DNA of 15,692 nt from positions 1 through 15,692 of the forward strand of contig DPLR01000437.1 of the NCBI GenBank assembly GCA_003541895.1, read 5' to 3'. The notes under the pieces are model-generated. The model saw nothing but the letters and a program-made list of their open reading frames with translations, searched no databases and was not told the DNA's origin. Origin of the DNA: Cytophagales bacterium. GTDB taxonomy: Bacteria > Bacteroidota > Bacteroidia > Cytophagales > Cyclobacteriaceae. Made by a program: the position numbers and the translations under genes. Below are positions 7,167-15,140 of this stretch, piece by piece (positions within the stretch are counted from its first letter, which is position 1; every line of letters starts with the position of its first letter).

Positions 7167-8518
7167 TTAGATGATTTCAATTTCTTGCTGAGCAAATGAA
7201 ACCTCCACACCATGGCACTTGCCGTAAGTGTGAGGCCAATAAGCAATCCAATCCAAACACCATTAGCACCCCAATCCATTTTAAAGGCGAGGGCATAACC
7301 CAACGGAAGACCGATGACCCAATAGGCGATGAAAATAAAAAGCGATGGAATTTTTACATCGTGCAGTCCACGTAGCGCACCAATGGAAACCACTTGTACG
7401 CCATCGCTCAATTGAAAAAAACCAGCGATGATCAACAAAGGAGAAGCAATGGAAATAACTTGTGCATCGCTGACATAAAGTGCAGGCAAAAAATTTCTTC
7501 CAAGCACAAAAAGTAATCCCCACAAAAGCATCACCGACATGGCGATTGACAATAAAACAAATGCAACTCTTCGCAAGGTGACAAAATCTTTTTTACCCAA
7601 CTCGTTGCTTACGCGAATGGTAGCAGCTGCCGCCAAACCTGAAGTAGTCATGTAGCTGATGGTGGCTAAGTTGATCGCGATCTGATGTGCTGCCAACGTT
7701 TTTGTGCCGAGCCAACCCATCATCACAGCCGACATATCAAATGCAGCCACTTCAAAAATAAATTGTACACCGGCAGGTACACCAATGTGCAGCATCTTAT
7801 TGAATAATTCATTTGAATAATTTCCGATGGAGAATCCGTTTCTGAATTTGGTAAACCGATCGGCTTTATAAACGTACAAAGCAATTCCGCCCGCCATGAG
7901 TATGCGCGAGATCAATGTTGCCCATCCCGCTCCAACCAAACCCATTGCAGGCAAACCGAGGTGCCCAAAAATAAAAATGTAATTGAGCGGAACGTGAATG
8001 AGATTGCTGCCAATCACCGCCACCATTGCGATGCGTGTAAGTGACATCCCTTCTGTAAACTGCCGGAACGTTTGAAAAAGTAAAGTGGGGATAATTGAAA
8101 ATGTAATGATGCCGAGGTAAGGGATGGCTTCTGCCACCACATCTTCAGGCTGGTCTATGTGATACAAAATATTTTTTGCGGCCATCACTAGTCCTACCAA
8201 AATAAAACTGTTCACCATGTTGATGGCCAAACCGTGATTGAGTACTGCACTGATTTTTTCATGGTTGTTCTCGCCCTGCGCCTTGGCCACAAGAGGAGTA
8301 ATAGCATACGACACGCCAATGCCGAAAAGTAAAATCACATTGAAGGCAACATTGCCCAGCGATGAGGCCGCCAGCGGCACGGCACCCACATGACCCACCA
8401 TCAAACTATCCACCACACCCATCATCACGTGGCCCAGCTGACTAAGCATGACGGGCACTGAAAGCGTAAGGCTTTCGCGAACGTGTTGACGGTAATTGAC
8501 GTGTGAAGTGGTTACCAT
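7163..8518 (-). CDS. MATE-family multidrug efflux transporter (NorM type)
   Basis: This 451-residue protein has the usual length of NorM-type MATE proteins. It consists almost wholly of hydrophobic segments (about twelve) in two related halves. The first helix carries the characteristic block PVMLSQLGHVMMGVVDSLMVG (about 22-42), and the next loop reads PLAASSLGN. The second half repeats this pattern around 250-310 (GVPAGVQFIFE, LAAHQIAINL). MATE proteins export cationic drugs and metabolites in exchange for Na+ or H+ at the inner membrane; the substrate cannot be read from sequence. The start at 8518 gives an N-terminus typical of the family, and the next gene upstream is divergent. It is probably the first gene of a run with thioesterase, M24 peptidase and PlsC, though the 79-bp repeat-filled gap may allow an internal promoter. 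Confidence 0.92.
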   Translation of the reverse strand: MVTTSHVNYRQHVRESLTLSVPVMLSQLGHVMMGVVDSLMVGHVGAVPLAASSLGNVAFNVILLFGIGVSYAITPLVAKAQGENNHEKISAVLNHGLAINMVNSFILVGLVMAAKNILYHIDQPEDVVAEAIPYLGIITFSIIPTLLFQTFRQFTEGMSLTRIAMVAVIGSNLIHVPLNYIFIFGHLGLPAMGLVGAGWATLISRILMAGGIALYVYKADRFTKFRNGFSIGNYSNELFNKMLHIGVPAGVQFIFEVAAFDMSAVMMGWLGTKTLAAHQIAINLATISYMTTSGLAAAATIRVSNELGKKDFVTLRRVAFVLLSIAMSVMLLWGLLFVLGRNFLPALYVSDAQVISIASPLLIIAGFFQLSDGVQVVSIGALRGLHDVKIPSLFIFIAYWVIGLPLGYALAFKMDWGANGVWIGLLIGLTLTASAMVWRFHLLSKKLKSSK

Positions 8519-8571
8519 GAAAAGGCGAAAGTAAGGAATAAGTTTTCATGCTGATTGGATAAAATAAATTT

Positions 8572-8579
8572 TAACTTTA
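8572..8579 (+). promoter_or_regulatory. Possible promoter -7 box for the alpha/beta hydrolase gene
   Basis: TAACTTTA matches TAnnTTTG except for the last base and lies 22 bases ahead of the ATG at 8601. A TTGG at 8555-8558 is too close (13 bases) to be a regular -33 element, so the assignment is weak. The 82-bp gap between this gene and the divergent MATE gene must hold at least one promoter. Confidence 0.25.
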
Positions 8580-8600
8580 TTAATAGTTGAAAAACATCTG

Positions 8601-9242
8601 ATGAAAGAAATCTATTTATTGAGTGGGTTAGGAGCGGATAAAAGAGTCTTTGATTTTTTGAAAATCGTAGGTTTCAAATTAAACTTTATTGAATGGGTTG
8701 AGCCCGTTAAAAATGAAACCATTGAAAATTATTCCAAAAGAATTACTCATCAGATCAAAACTCAAAAGCCAATATTGATCGGGGTTTCCTTTGGCGGAAT
8801 CATTAGCGTTGAAATTGGGAAACTAATTGAGACCGAGAAAATAATTCTAATATCATCCGCATCATCAAGAAAAAGACTTCCGCAATATTTTAAACTTATT
8901 GGATTTCTATCCATTAATAAAATTATTCCTATTCGCTTGCTAAAAAGCGTGAATCAATTAACGTTTTGGTTTTTCGGAGCAAAGAAGGATTCGGAGAAGG
9001 AGTTGCTACATACCTTCATAAAAGGTACCAATGAAAAATTTCTAAGTTGGGCAATAGACAAAATTGTTAATTGGCAAAACGTATATGAATCAGATAAAAT
9101 ATTTACCATTCATGGAGCGGAAGACCGTCTTTTGCCTATAAACAATCCTGATTACAAAATTGAACGAGGAGGTCACTTAATGATTATCGACCGTGGTGAA
9201 GAGATCAGTGAAATTATTATGAAATTATTGACCGATAAATAA
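8601..9242 (+). CDS. Small alpha/beta hydrolase
   Basis: The 213-residue protein has an alpha/beta-hydrolase layout. The first strand and oxyanion-hole loop read LLSGLGADKRVF (6-17). The nucleophile elbow is GVSFGG at 61-66, with S63 as nucleophile. The acid is probably D175 in HGAEDRLLP, and the base H192 in GGHLMI. It is shorter than typical esterases of this fold (about 250-280), so the lid is reduced to about 95-150. No signal peptide is present, so it should be cytoplasmic. The substrate is unknown; esterase or thioesterase activity would fit. The gene is visibly richer in A+T than its neighbours, with many AAA, ATT and GAA codons. It is followed by the amidase gene after 26 bases on the same strand. 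Confidence 0.8.
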   Translation: MKEIYLLSGLGADKRVFDFLKIVGFKLNFIEWVEPVKNETIENYSKRITHQIKTQKPILIGVSFGGIISVEIGKLIETEKIILISSASSRKRLPQYFKLIGFLSINKIIPIRLLKSVNQLTFWFFGAKKDSEKELLHTFIKGTNEKFLSWAIDKIVNWQNVYESDKIFTIHGAEDRLLPINNPDYKIERGGHLMIIDRGEEISEIIMKLLTDK

Positions 9243-9268
9243 TATTCCCGAATACAAATCAATTAACT

Positions 9269-10882
9269 ATGAAACGCAGAAGCTTCATTCAAAACATTGC
9301 TCTTGTTAGCGCGGCTATTCCTTTAATTGAATCGTGTGCACCACAAGAAAAGAAAGAAGAAGTAAAACAAAATGTGGAAGATCCATTTGCACTCAATGAA
9401 ATCACAGTTGATGAGCTGCAACAAAAAATGAAATCGGGTGAACTCACCTCGCGAAAGATTACCGAAATGTATTTGCAGCGAATTGAATCGATCGATAAAA
9501 ACGGACCAAAGATCAATTCCGTAATCGAAATCAATCCCGAAGCACTAGCCATTGCTGAGGCGATGGATGCCGAACGTACCTCGGGCAAAGTGCGCAGCGC
9601 CTTGCACGGCATTCCGATTTTAATTAAAGACAACATCGACACAGCCGATAAAATGATGAACACGGCTGGCTCAATTGCGCTTGAGGGAAATTTTCCTGCG
9701 CAAGATTCGTTCATTGTAAAAAGACTTCGCGAGGCGGGCGCAGTTCTTCTAGGCAAAACCAACTTAAGCGAGTGGGCCAACTTCCGCTCAACGAAATCTA
9801 CCAGCGGTTGGAGCAGTCGCGGTGGACAAACAAAAAATCCATATGTGCTTGATAGAAACCCAAGCGGATCTAGTTCAGGTTCTGGCGCAGCCGTAGCCGC
9901 CAACTTATGTGCTATTGCCATCGGCACAGAAACCGATGGATCAATTATAAGTCCGGCATCGAATTGTGGAGCAGTCGGCATCAAACCAACGGTAGGATTA
10001 TGGAGCCGCTCGGGCATCATTCCAATTTCACACACACAAGATACGGCAGGGCCAATCGCGCGCTCGGTGAAAGATGCAGCCTTTTTGTTAGGCGCATGCA
10101 CAGGTGTTGATGATCGAGACATGGCAACCAAAAGAAGCGAAGGAAAATTTTCAACGGACTACACTTCGTTCATTGACAAAAAAGGATTGAAAGGCAAGCG
10201 ACTTGGTTTTGAAAAAGGATTTTTAAAAGGTCATGTATTGATTGATGAGTTGCTGGCAAAAGCGATGGATCAGCTCAAAAATCAAGGAGCAGAGATTATT
10301 GAAATTGAGGGACTGAAAAAATTGGAAGAATATGGCAAGGACGAATACACTGTTTTGCTTTACGAATTTAAAACGGATTTGAATAAATATCTTTCAACGG
10401 CAAAAGGAAAAGTAAAATCGCTAAAAGACTTGATTGAATTCAATAAGCAAAATGAAGCGAAGGCAATGCCGTGGTTCAAGCAAGAAATTTTAGAACAGAG
10501 TGAAGCGAAAGGCGATCTCAGTAGCAAAGAATATCTGGAGGCATTGAATCGTTTATTAAAAGTAACACGAGATACCATCAACAAAACCATGGATGATCAC
10601 CAACTCGATGCAATCTGCTGGCCATCGAACGGACCTGCCTCATGCATCGATTGGGTGAATGGTGATTATTCCACAGGATATGGTTTTACAAGTCCTGCCG
10701 CTGTGGCCGGTTATCCACACATCACCGTGCCCATGGGTTTTGTGGGTGGACTTCCCGTTGGGCTTTCATTTTTTGGAAGAGAATTTTCGGAAGGCAAGCT
10801 GATCAGTGTTGCTTATGCTTACGAACAAGCATCGATGAACCGGAAAGCGCCCGAGTTCAAAAAATCTGTTTCGGAAAGTTGA
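9269..10882 (+). CDS. Amidase-signature family amidase with Tat-like, lipoprotein-like N-terminus
   Basis: The 537-residue protein belongs to the amidase signature family. The Ser-cisSer-Lys triad is visible: K120 in PILIKDN, the cis-serine about S201 in the glycine/serine block 199-206, and nucleophile S225 in TETDGSI, 24 residues later as in known members. The N-terminus has KRRSF (2-6), resembling a twin-arginine signal. A hydrophobic stretch and C23 in LIESC follow; this is close to a lipobox, though glutamate at -2 is atypical. It is therefore probably exported folded and perhaps anchored as a lipoprotein, unlike cytoplasmic GatA, which also never carries such a leader. The substrate is an unidentified amide. 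It stands 26 bases after the hydrolase gene, and its stop codon directly abuts the stop codon of the convergent NRDE gene. Confidence 0.88.
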   Translation: MKRRSFIQNIALVSAAIPLIESCAPQEKKEEVKQNVEDPFALNEITVDELQQKMKSGELTSRKITEMYLQRIESIDKNGPKINSVIEINPEALAIAEAMDAERTSGKVRSALHGIPILIKDNIDTADKMMNTAGSIALEGNFPAQDSFIVKRLREAGAVLLGKTNLSEWANFRSTKSTSGWSSRGGQTKNPYVLDRNPSGSSSGSGAAVAANLCAIAIGTETDGSIISPASNCGAVGIKPTVGLWSRSGIIPISHTQDTAGPIARSVKDAAFLLGACTGVDDRDMATKRSEGKFSTDYTSFIDKKGLKGKRLGFEKGFLKGHVLIDELLAKAMDQLKNQGAEIIEIEGLKKLEEYGKDEYTVLLYEFKTDLNKYLSTAKGKVKSLKDLIEFNKQNEAKAMPWFKQEILEQSEAKGDLSSKEYLEALNRLLKVTRDTINKTMDDHQLDAICWPSNGPASCIDWVNGDYSTGYGFTSPAAVAGYPHITVPMGFVGGLPVGLSFFGREFSEGKLISVAYAYEQASMNRKAPEFKKSVSES

Positions 10883-11665
10883 TTATTCAATCGCGAACTT
10901 GAAAGTCTGCTCGTCAAATTGAAACGTGTTCAAGTCGTAAACGCGCTCCGTAAATTCAACTTGATTATTTAAATCAACCGTGATAACCGTTGAACAGCGA
11001 GAGCCGTAGTTCGGGCTTTTGATAAACATGGAAGACAACATTCGTTCGCGTTCAAGGCCAACACCCGTGTCAGGCAACTGATTATCGGGTGCTTGCCGAT
11101 CGTCATACAGTCCATTCAATAACTTTCCGGATTCAATTTTATCAGCGTCAAACAGGTGACTCATCTTTTCTTTTCCTTCTTTCACTTTAGGCCATGGCGT
11201 GTTGAGCAGTGCGTTGCTAAGGCCATGAAAACCATTCTCCATTTTCTCAATGCCGTCTTTGTAGTTCGACAGATAAAACAATTCCTCCATGTTGCCAACG
11301 ATCAAATTAAAACCGTTGTAGAGATGTTTATCCTTTTCGATTGCTTTTAAATAGCTAAACGGATTTTCAGCGGTCAATAAAAAATCAGTAACCAAATGTC
11401 CGCGCGAAGGCGCCACTGATTTCAAATTTTTCAAATCACGAAAGTTTGTCACCATAGCAATGCGACCATTTTTATTCATGGCCATCCATGTGCCATAGGT
11501 GCCGTTGGGTTTGCGCGCTTCTATATCGCGGCCGCCCACAATCTCAGGATGGTCTTCCCAAAATTGTGCTGGCAACGTTTTGCGCGCATAAAATTCATCG
11601 CGGTTAGCAGCTACAATGAGCTTGTAGTTTGGATGTTGATGAAGCGAAAGAAAAATTAAACACAT
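10883..11665 (-). CDS. NRDE/TANGO2-family protein
   Basis: The 260-residue protein has the hallmark N-terminus of the family: MCLI at 1-4, then ANRDEFYAR (20-28) containing the NRDE motif at 21-24. The conserved GGRD and NGTYGTWMAMN blocks (about 44-64) and the later segment TNFRD (73-77) also fit. The length matches bacterial members. Eukaryotic relatives (TANGO2, HRG-9) have been linked to heme trafficking and mitochondrial or Golgi function; the bacterial role is unknown. Cys2 right after the start methionine invites comparison with N-terminal-nucleophile enzymes, but that is inference. It begins 11 bases after the epimerase stop and is the last gene of the serine hydrolase-DUF1611-epimerase operon. 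No terminator fits between its stop and the convergent amidase gene. Confidence 0.88.
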   Translation of the reverse strand: MCLIFLSLHQHPNYKLIVAANRDEFYARKTLPAQFWEDHPEIVGGRDIEARKPNGTYGTWMAMNKNGRIAMVTNFRDLKNLKSVAPSRGHLVTDFLLTAENPFSYLKAIEKDKHLYNGFNLIVGNMEELFYLSNYKDGIEKMENGFHGLSNALLNTPWPKVKEGKEKMSHLFDADKIESGKLLNGLYDDRQAPDNQLPDTGVGLERERMLSSMFIKSPNYGSRCSTVITVDLNNQVEFTERVYDLNTFQFDEQTFKFAIE

Positions 11666-11676
11666 TTAGCTACCAG

Positions 11677-12744
11677 TTAAATTCGCTCCACACCCAACCC
11701 TGGTTTATCAGAGCAATACATTATTCCCTCTTTTAAAATAAATCCGCCCTTCACCACATCGCGGACAAGGTCGAGGCTTCCGTCTAGGTCAATGTATTTT
11801 GTGTTGGAACAAGCAAAAGCTGCGTGCAGTGCTGCCGTAATGCTCACAATGCTTTCATCATTGCATCCCCAAAAAAGATCAACGTTACTTTGCCCAGCGA
11901 TGTCAGCAATTTTTAGTGCCTGACTTACACCACCACACTTCATCAACTTGATGTTAAAAATTCCGGAGGCAACAGGCGGTGATACTAACTTCAATGCATC
12001 CGTTGGCGTAAGCAACGATTCATCGGCCGCAATCACTTTTCGAATTTCATCGGGCAGTTTTTTCATCGCATCGATTTCTTTGGCGGGCAATGGCTGCTCG
12101 ATCAATTCAATATCCAGATGTTTTGTCTTTTGATAAAATTGAATGGTTTGCTCGCTTGTATAGCCTTGATTGGTATCGATACGGATGACGAACTTCTTCC
12201 CGAATTTTTCCCGCAGTTTCACCAATCGCTCAATGTCTTCGTCTAAATCCTTTCCCAGTTTTACTTTCAGAATTTGAAAGCCTCGTTCGCCATATTCCTG
12301 AGCTTCTTTCAAAGTCTCTTCTACATTTTTTATTCCGATTGTATTGGAAGTTGGCAACGAATGAATTTTTTGACCCAGGTATTTTACCAGCGGCACGTTT
12401 AAGAATTGGGTAAAGGCATCGTGCAAAGCGATGTCAAGTGCGGCACGTGCGGCTGGATTTTTTGGAAATTTTTGCCACACTTCAAACGCGAGCTGATTCA
12501 CTTCACGAATATCTCGTCCAACCAAAAACGAACTATTTTTTTCACTCAGCGCCTCCACGCACGATTGAAATTTTTCTCCAGTTACATATTCGCTTGGGTT
12601 ACCCGCGCCAATGCCGGTAAGTCCGTTGTCGAGCGTAATTTCAACAAAGGCATTGTTGACTTCATCTACCGTTTTAAAAGCGATGGTGTATGGTTTGGTG
12701 TTGCCTAAATCGGCCGACCAAGTAGTGATGGATTTAATTTTCAT
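11677..12744 (-). CDS. Enolase-superfamily epimerase: L-Ala-D/L-Glu epimerase or N-acetyl-D-glutamate racemase (DgcA-like)
   Basis: The 355-residue protein has the enolase-superfamily arrangement of a capping domain (about 1-125) and a barrel. The acid/base lysines are K160 and K162 in LKVKLG. Metal ligands are D190 (IRIDTNQ), E216 (ELIEQPLP) and D241 (AADESLL), and the opposite-face lysine is K266 (FNIKLMKCGG). Near the end, IDLDGS (318-323) carries the D-x-D pair that in dipeptide epimerases binds the free amino group of the dipeptide. That favours L-Ala-D/L-Glu epimerase, used in murein peptide salvage. The upstream DUF1611 gene, 15 bases away, points to the D-glutamate pathway, in which a related racemase (DgcA) acts on N-acetyl-D-glutamate. 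Both readings concern D-glutamate, and the sequence alone does not settle it. Confidence 0.85.
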   Translation of the reverse strand: MKIKSITTWSADLGNTKPYTIAFKTVDEVNNAFVEITLDNGLTGIGAGNPSEYVTGEKFQSCVEALSEKNSSFLVGRDIREVNQLAFEVWQKFPKNPAARAALDIALHDAFTQFLNVPLVKYLGQKIHSLPTSNTIGIKNVEETLKEAQEYGERGFQILKVKLGKDLDEDIERLVKLREKFGKKFVIRIDTNQGYTSEQTIQFYQKTKHLDIELIEQPLPAKEIDAMKKLPDEIRKVIAADESLLTPTDALKLVSPPVASGIFNIKLMKCGGVSQALKIADIAGQSNVDLFWGCNDESIVSITAALHAAFACSNTKYIDLDGSLDLVRDVVKGGFILKEGIMYCSDKPGLGVERI

Positions 12745-12759
12745 GTTTGCAAAAATAAA

Positions 12760-13836
12760 TTACACCTGCGCAATTGACTTATCGATCATGTCTTTGAAGA
12801 TGGCCACCAATCGTTCAACGCCATCTTCGAGAGGAAGAACTATGGGTATTTCCAATTCTTTTTCTTTCTCTTTTGCCCATGCACGGGCATCGGCTTGTTT
12901 CATTTTGGTTGTGTTCACTGTAACGGCAACCGTAGGTGCACCATACATTTTGATCAACTCAATTTCATCTTTCACCTCGGCAATGTTGGCATAATATTCT
13001 TCCAGTCCTTTGTATTTTTTTCTGACCGGATGATGTTGCAAAACCACCGCATTGGCATCGGCACTCACAATCCATTCAGCTCCGGCTGGTCCGCTTGGGT
13101 TTCGTAAACTGGATTGTCCTTCAATAAAAATGATATCAGGCTTCACTTCTTCCCAGCAGCGAACGATGGCGTGCTCCATCTCACCCGAAATAAAATCATT
13201 CAACGTGCTGTCGAAAATAAAACCATATTTCGCTCCTTGCATCCAACCGGTTTGTCCTGTGTAAATCATTTCGGATTTGTATCCTGCTGCTTGCATAGCC
13301 TGCGTTAAAAAACGTGTGGTGGTTCTTTTGCCAAGAGCACAGTCGGTGCCGAGCACTGCAATTTTGGGGCAATGCACTTCTTTAATATCGCCTGACCAAA
13401 AATGCAGCTCCTTAAATTTTTTTGGTTTGCGCACATCAATCACCTCAACACCTTTCTTGTTTGCTAACTCCATTAAATCGGCATGATCAGAAACGTAATC
13501 GTGCAAGCCGTTCACAACTCCATAACCATTTTCAATCGCTTCTCGCAACATCAACTGAAACTCGGGCGGAAGCACACCGCCTTTGGTGGCCACACCGATG
13601 ATGACATATTTCGCTTGCTCTTTGGATTGCGATTTAAAATTTTTTATAGAATCGTAGATCGGAATATTTCTTTTTTTTCCATCCAGCAATTCACCTGCAT
13701 CTTTACCCGGATTCTTTGAATCGATTACCGCCAGTATATTGAATCGATCGGTTCCTCGAATTAGGCCGTGGGCTGTCTTGCCATTTTCGGTATCGAAATA
13801 ACCTGCTGTAATAATGATTGCATTGCTCTTTGTCAT
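12760..13836 (-). CDS. DUF1611 P-loop protein, DgcN-like
   Basis: The 358-residue protein shows the two-part DUF1611 layout. An N-terminal Rossmann-like domain covers about 1-150, with AIIITAGYF at the start and YVIIGVATKGG around 77-87. A C-terminal nucleotide-binding domain begins with GTDCALGKRTT at 163-173, a P-loop in which arginine follows the lysine instead of serine or threonine. A Walker-B-like IIFIEGQSS lies at 235-243. Proteins of this family were long uncharacterised. In some Proteobacteria and archaea DgcN has been reported as a D-glutamate N-acetyltransferase paired with the racemase DgcA. Here it precedes an enolase-superfamily epimerase by 15 bases, matching that pairing. Activity in this organism is inferred. 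A hairpin lies right upstream of its start codon. Confidence 0.8.
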   Translation of the reverse strand: MTKSNAIIITAGYFDTENGKTAHGLIRGTDRFNILAVIDSKNPGKDAGELLDGKKRNIPIYDSIKNFKSQSKEQAKYVIIGVATKGGVLPPEFQLMLREAIENGYGVVNGLHDYVSDHADLMELANKKGVEVIDVRKPKKFKELHFWSGDIKEVHCPKIAVLGTDCALGKRTTTRFLTQAMQAAGYKSEMIYTGQTGWMQGAKYGFIFDSTLNDFISGEMEHAIVRCWEEVKPDIIFIEGQSSLRNPSGPAGAEWIVSADANAVVLQHHPVRKKYKGLEEYYANIAEVKDEIELIKMYGAPTVAVTVNTTKMKQADARAWAKEKEKELEIPIVLPLEDGVERLVAIFKDMIDKSIAQV

Positions 13837-13837
13837 C

Positions 13838-13870
13838 TTCTCAAATTTTGAATATGAAAATTTCGGAGAA
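13838..13870 (-). other. Stem-loop just upstream of the DUF1611 gene
   Basis: In the 51-bp gap behind the serine hydrolase gene, TTCTC plus AAATTTT (13838-13849) pair with AAAATTT (13857-13863) and GAGAA (13866-13870), leaving a 2-base bulge and a 7-base loop. The hairpin ends one base from the ATG of the DUF1611 gene. It could affect translation start or mRNA processing between the envelope gene and the cytoplasmic genes. There is no T run, so it is not a standard terminator. Confidence 0.45.
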
Positions 13871-13887
13871 AGTTGTTAAACAAACAA

Positions 13888-15135
13888 TTACTGCTCGTAC
13901 TTCAGTTTAATTCTGGATAGATCGGGTTGGTACTTTTTCTTCCGTTTCAATTCGTATTTGTAAACCACACGCCCTAAATTTTTCATAAAGGGAAACCCGA
14001 TTTTATCAAATTCATATTTGCCATCATTATAAACGCCATCCACGTTTGTATTGATTACAGCCGACAACATGAACTCAGTGTTATTCTTAAAATCAACGAT
14101 GTACGCATTGTCGATCATGAAACCATACGCAATGCCTACTTTATCAAAGATGCGAATATGCGTTGGTATGGATTTTCGGTTCGACCCAAATAGTAAATAT
14201 TTTACATACGCATCGTAATAGTTTTTGCCTCTGTACTTTGGATGTTTTGTTTCTCTTGGAAGTTGTGACATGTATTGCATTACAAATTGTCGGTCGGCTT
14301 CAGTAACATCAAATTTTCTTTTGGCATCAACCGTTTCTGGAAATAAAACTGCTTTCAAAATTTCTTGCTGCTCGGCAAGCGGATAAAAATTTTTGTAAGT
14401 AAAATCGAAAGGCTTGCTTATGAAATGATCATCGTTACTCATATAACCTTTCCCTTTAAATACTTTTCGGGTTGGCCTTATGGAATCTTCGTTCACCAGC
14501 ATCGGCTGACTATAAATCACTGAATCATCTTTTACAAATCGAACGGCTTCTGTATGTCGGTTTTGATCGGGCGACAGCGGCCGCTCCAACCGATGAAGTA
14601 TGCGGATGTTGTAACCCTTACTTTTCAATTTTGAATTGACTTCCTTCTGCCCAACAAATTCATAAAGGCGGTTGTAGGCATCGTTATCGCTCACCACTAA
14701 AATTTTCTTTGCATAATGGGCAACTGAGGGTAATTTGTTTATCGCGCTCGTATCGCTTTTCACAGAAAGTTGCCCTGCATAAATGCTGTCGTGAAACATC
14801 GGTGTGAATTTATCAAGCCCGTGGATGTTGAGCTGATTTAACTTTTCTAACGCCAGAAGAACCAACGGCAGCTTGACCGTGCTGGCCGGATAGAAATACT
14901 GGGTTGAATCAACATTAAAGTAAAACGACTTAAAGGTTGGTCGGTTAGACGAATCGCGATTGATTTGGGTATAGATGATTTGAATGCCTAACGTATCCTT
15001 TTGACGGAGGATCTTCTTGAATTTTGCCGGACGCGTTTTCATCAAGTTTTCAACGAAAGCATCATTTTCAACCAGGCGCGGTGAACAAGCCGATGCAACG
15101 GCAACTAAAAGAAACAAACACAGAACTTTTTTCAT
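13888..15135 (-). CDS. Class-A-beta-lactamase-like serine hydrolase, lipoprotein-like N-terminus
   Basis: The 415-residue protein begins with a signal peptide and Cys17 in ASAC, a lipobox-like site, suggesting an envelope-anchored lipoprotein. All class A active-site elements are present in order: S85-T-V-K88 (SxxK), S149-D-N151 (SDN), R182-L-E184 at the omega-loop position of the deacylating glutamate (35 residues after SDN; 36 in TEM), and K332-V-G334 for KTG. Between the omega loop and KVG there are about 148 residues, compared with about 68 in TEM, so an insertion of roughly 80 residues is present. Beta-lactam hydrolysis is possible, but a role on peptidoglycan or another ester or peptide is as likely. 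It is the first gene of the operon with the DUF1611, epimerase and NRDE genes, and is divergent from a GH3-like gene. Confidence 0.82.
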   Translation of the reverse strand: MKKVLCLFLLVAVASACSPRLVENDAFVENLMKTRPAKFKKILRQKDTLGIQIIYTQINRDSSNRPTFKSFYFNVDSTQYFYPASTVKLPLVLLALEKLNQLNIHGLDKFTPMFHDSIYAGQLSVKSDTSAINKLPSVAHYAKKILVVSDNDAYNRLYEFVGQKEVNSKLKSKGYNIRILHRLERPLSPDQNRHTEAVRFVKDDSVIYSQPMLVNEDSIRPTRKVFKGKGYMSNDDHFISKPFDFTYKNFYPLAEQQEILKAVLFPETVDAKRKFDVTEADRQFVMQYMSQLPRETKHPKYRGKNYYDAYVKYLLFGSNRKSIPTHIRIFDKVGIAYGFMIDNAYIVDFKNNTEFMLSAVINTNVDGVYNDGKYEFDKIGFPFMKNLGRVVYKYELKRKKKYQPDLSRIKLKYEQ

Positions 15136-15140
15136 TAGTC

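Noticed and set aside
9289-10131. A 280-codon open frame on the minus strand inside the amidase gene
   Set aside because: The plus-strand frame has a complete amidase motif set. The antisense translation is Ser/Pro-rich with no recognisable domain, so it is a shadow frame.
13888-15135. Calling the serine hydrolase an antibiotic-resistance beta-lactamase
   Set aside because: The motifs fit, but the large insertion, the KVG variant and the cell-wall or D-Glu neighbours do not support a resistance role without assay data.
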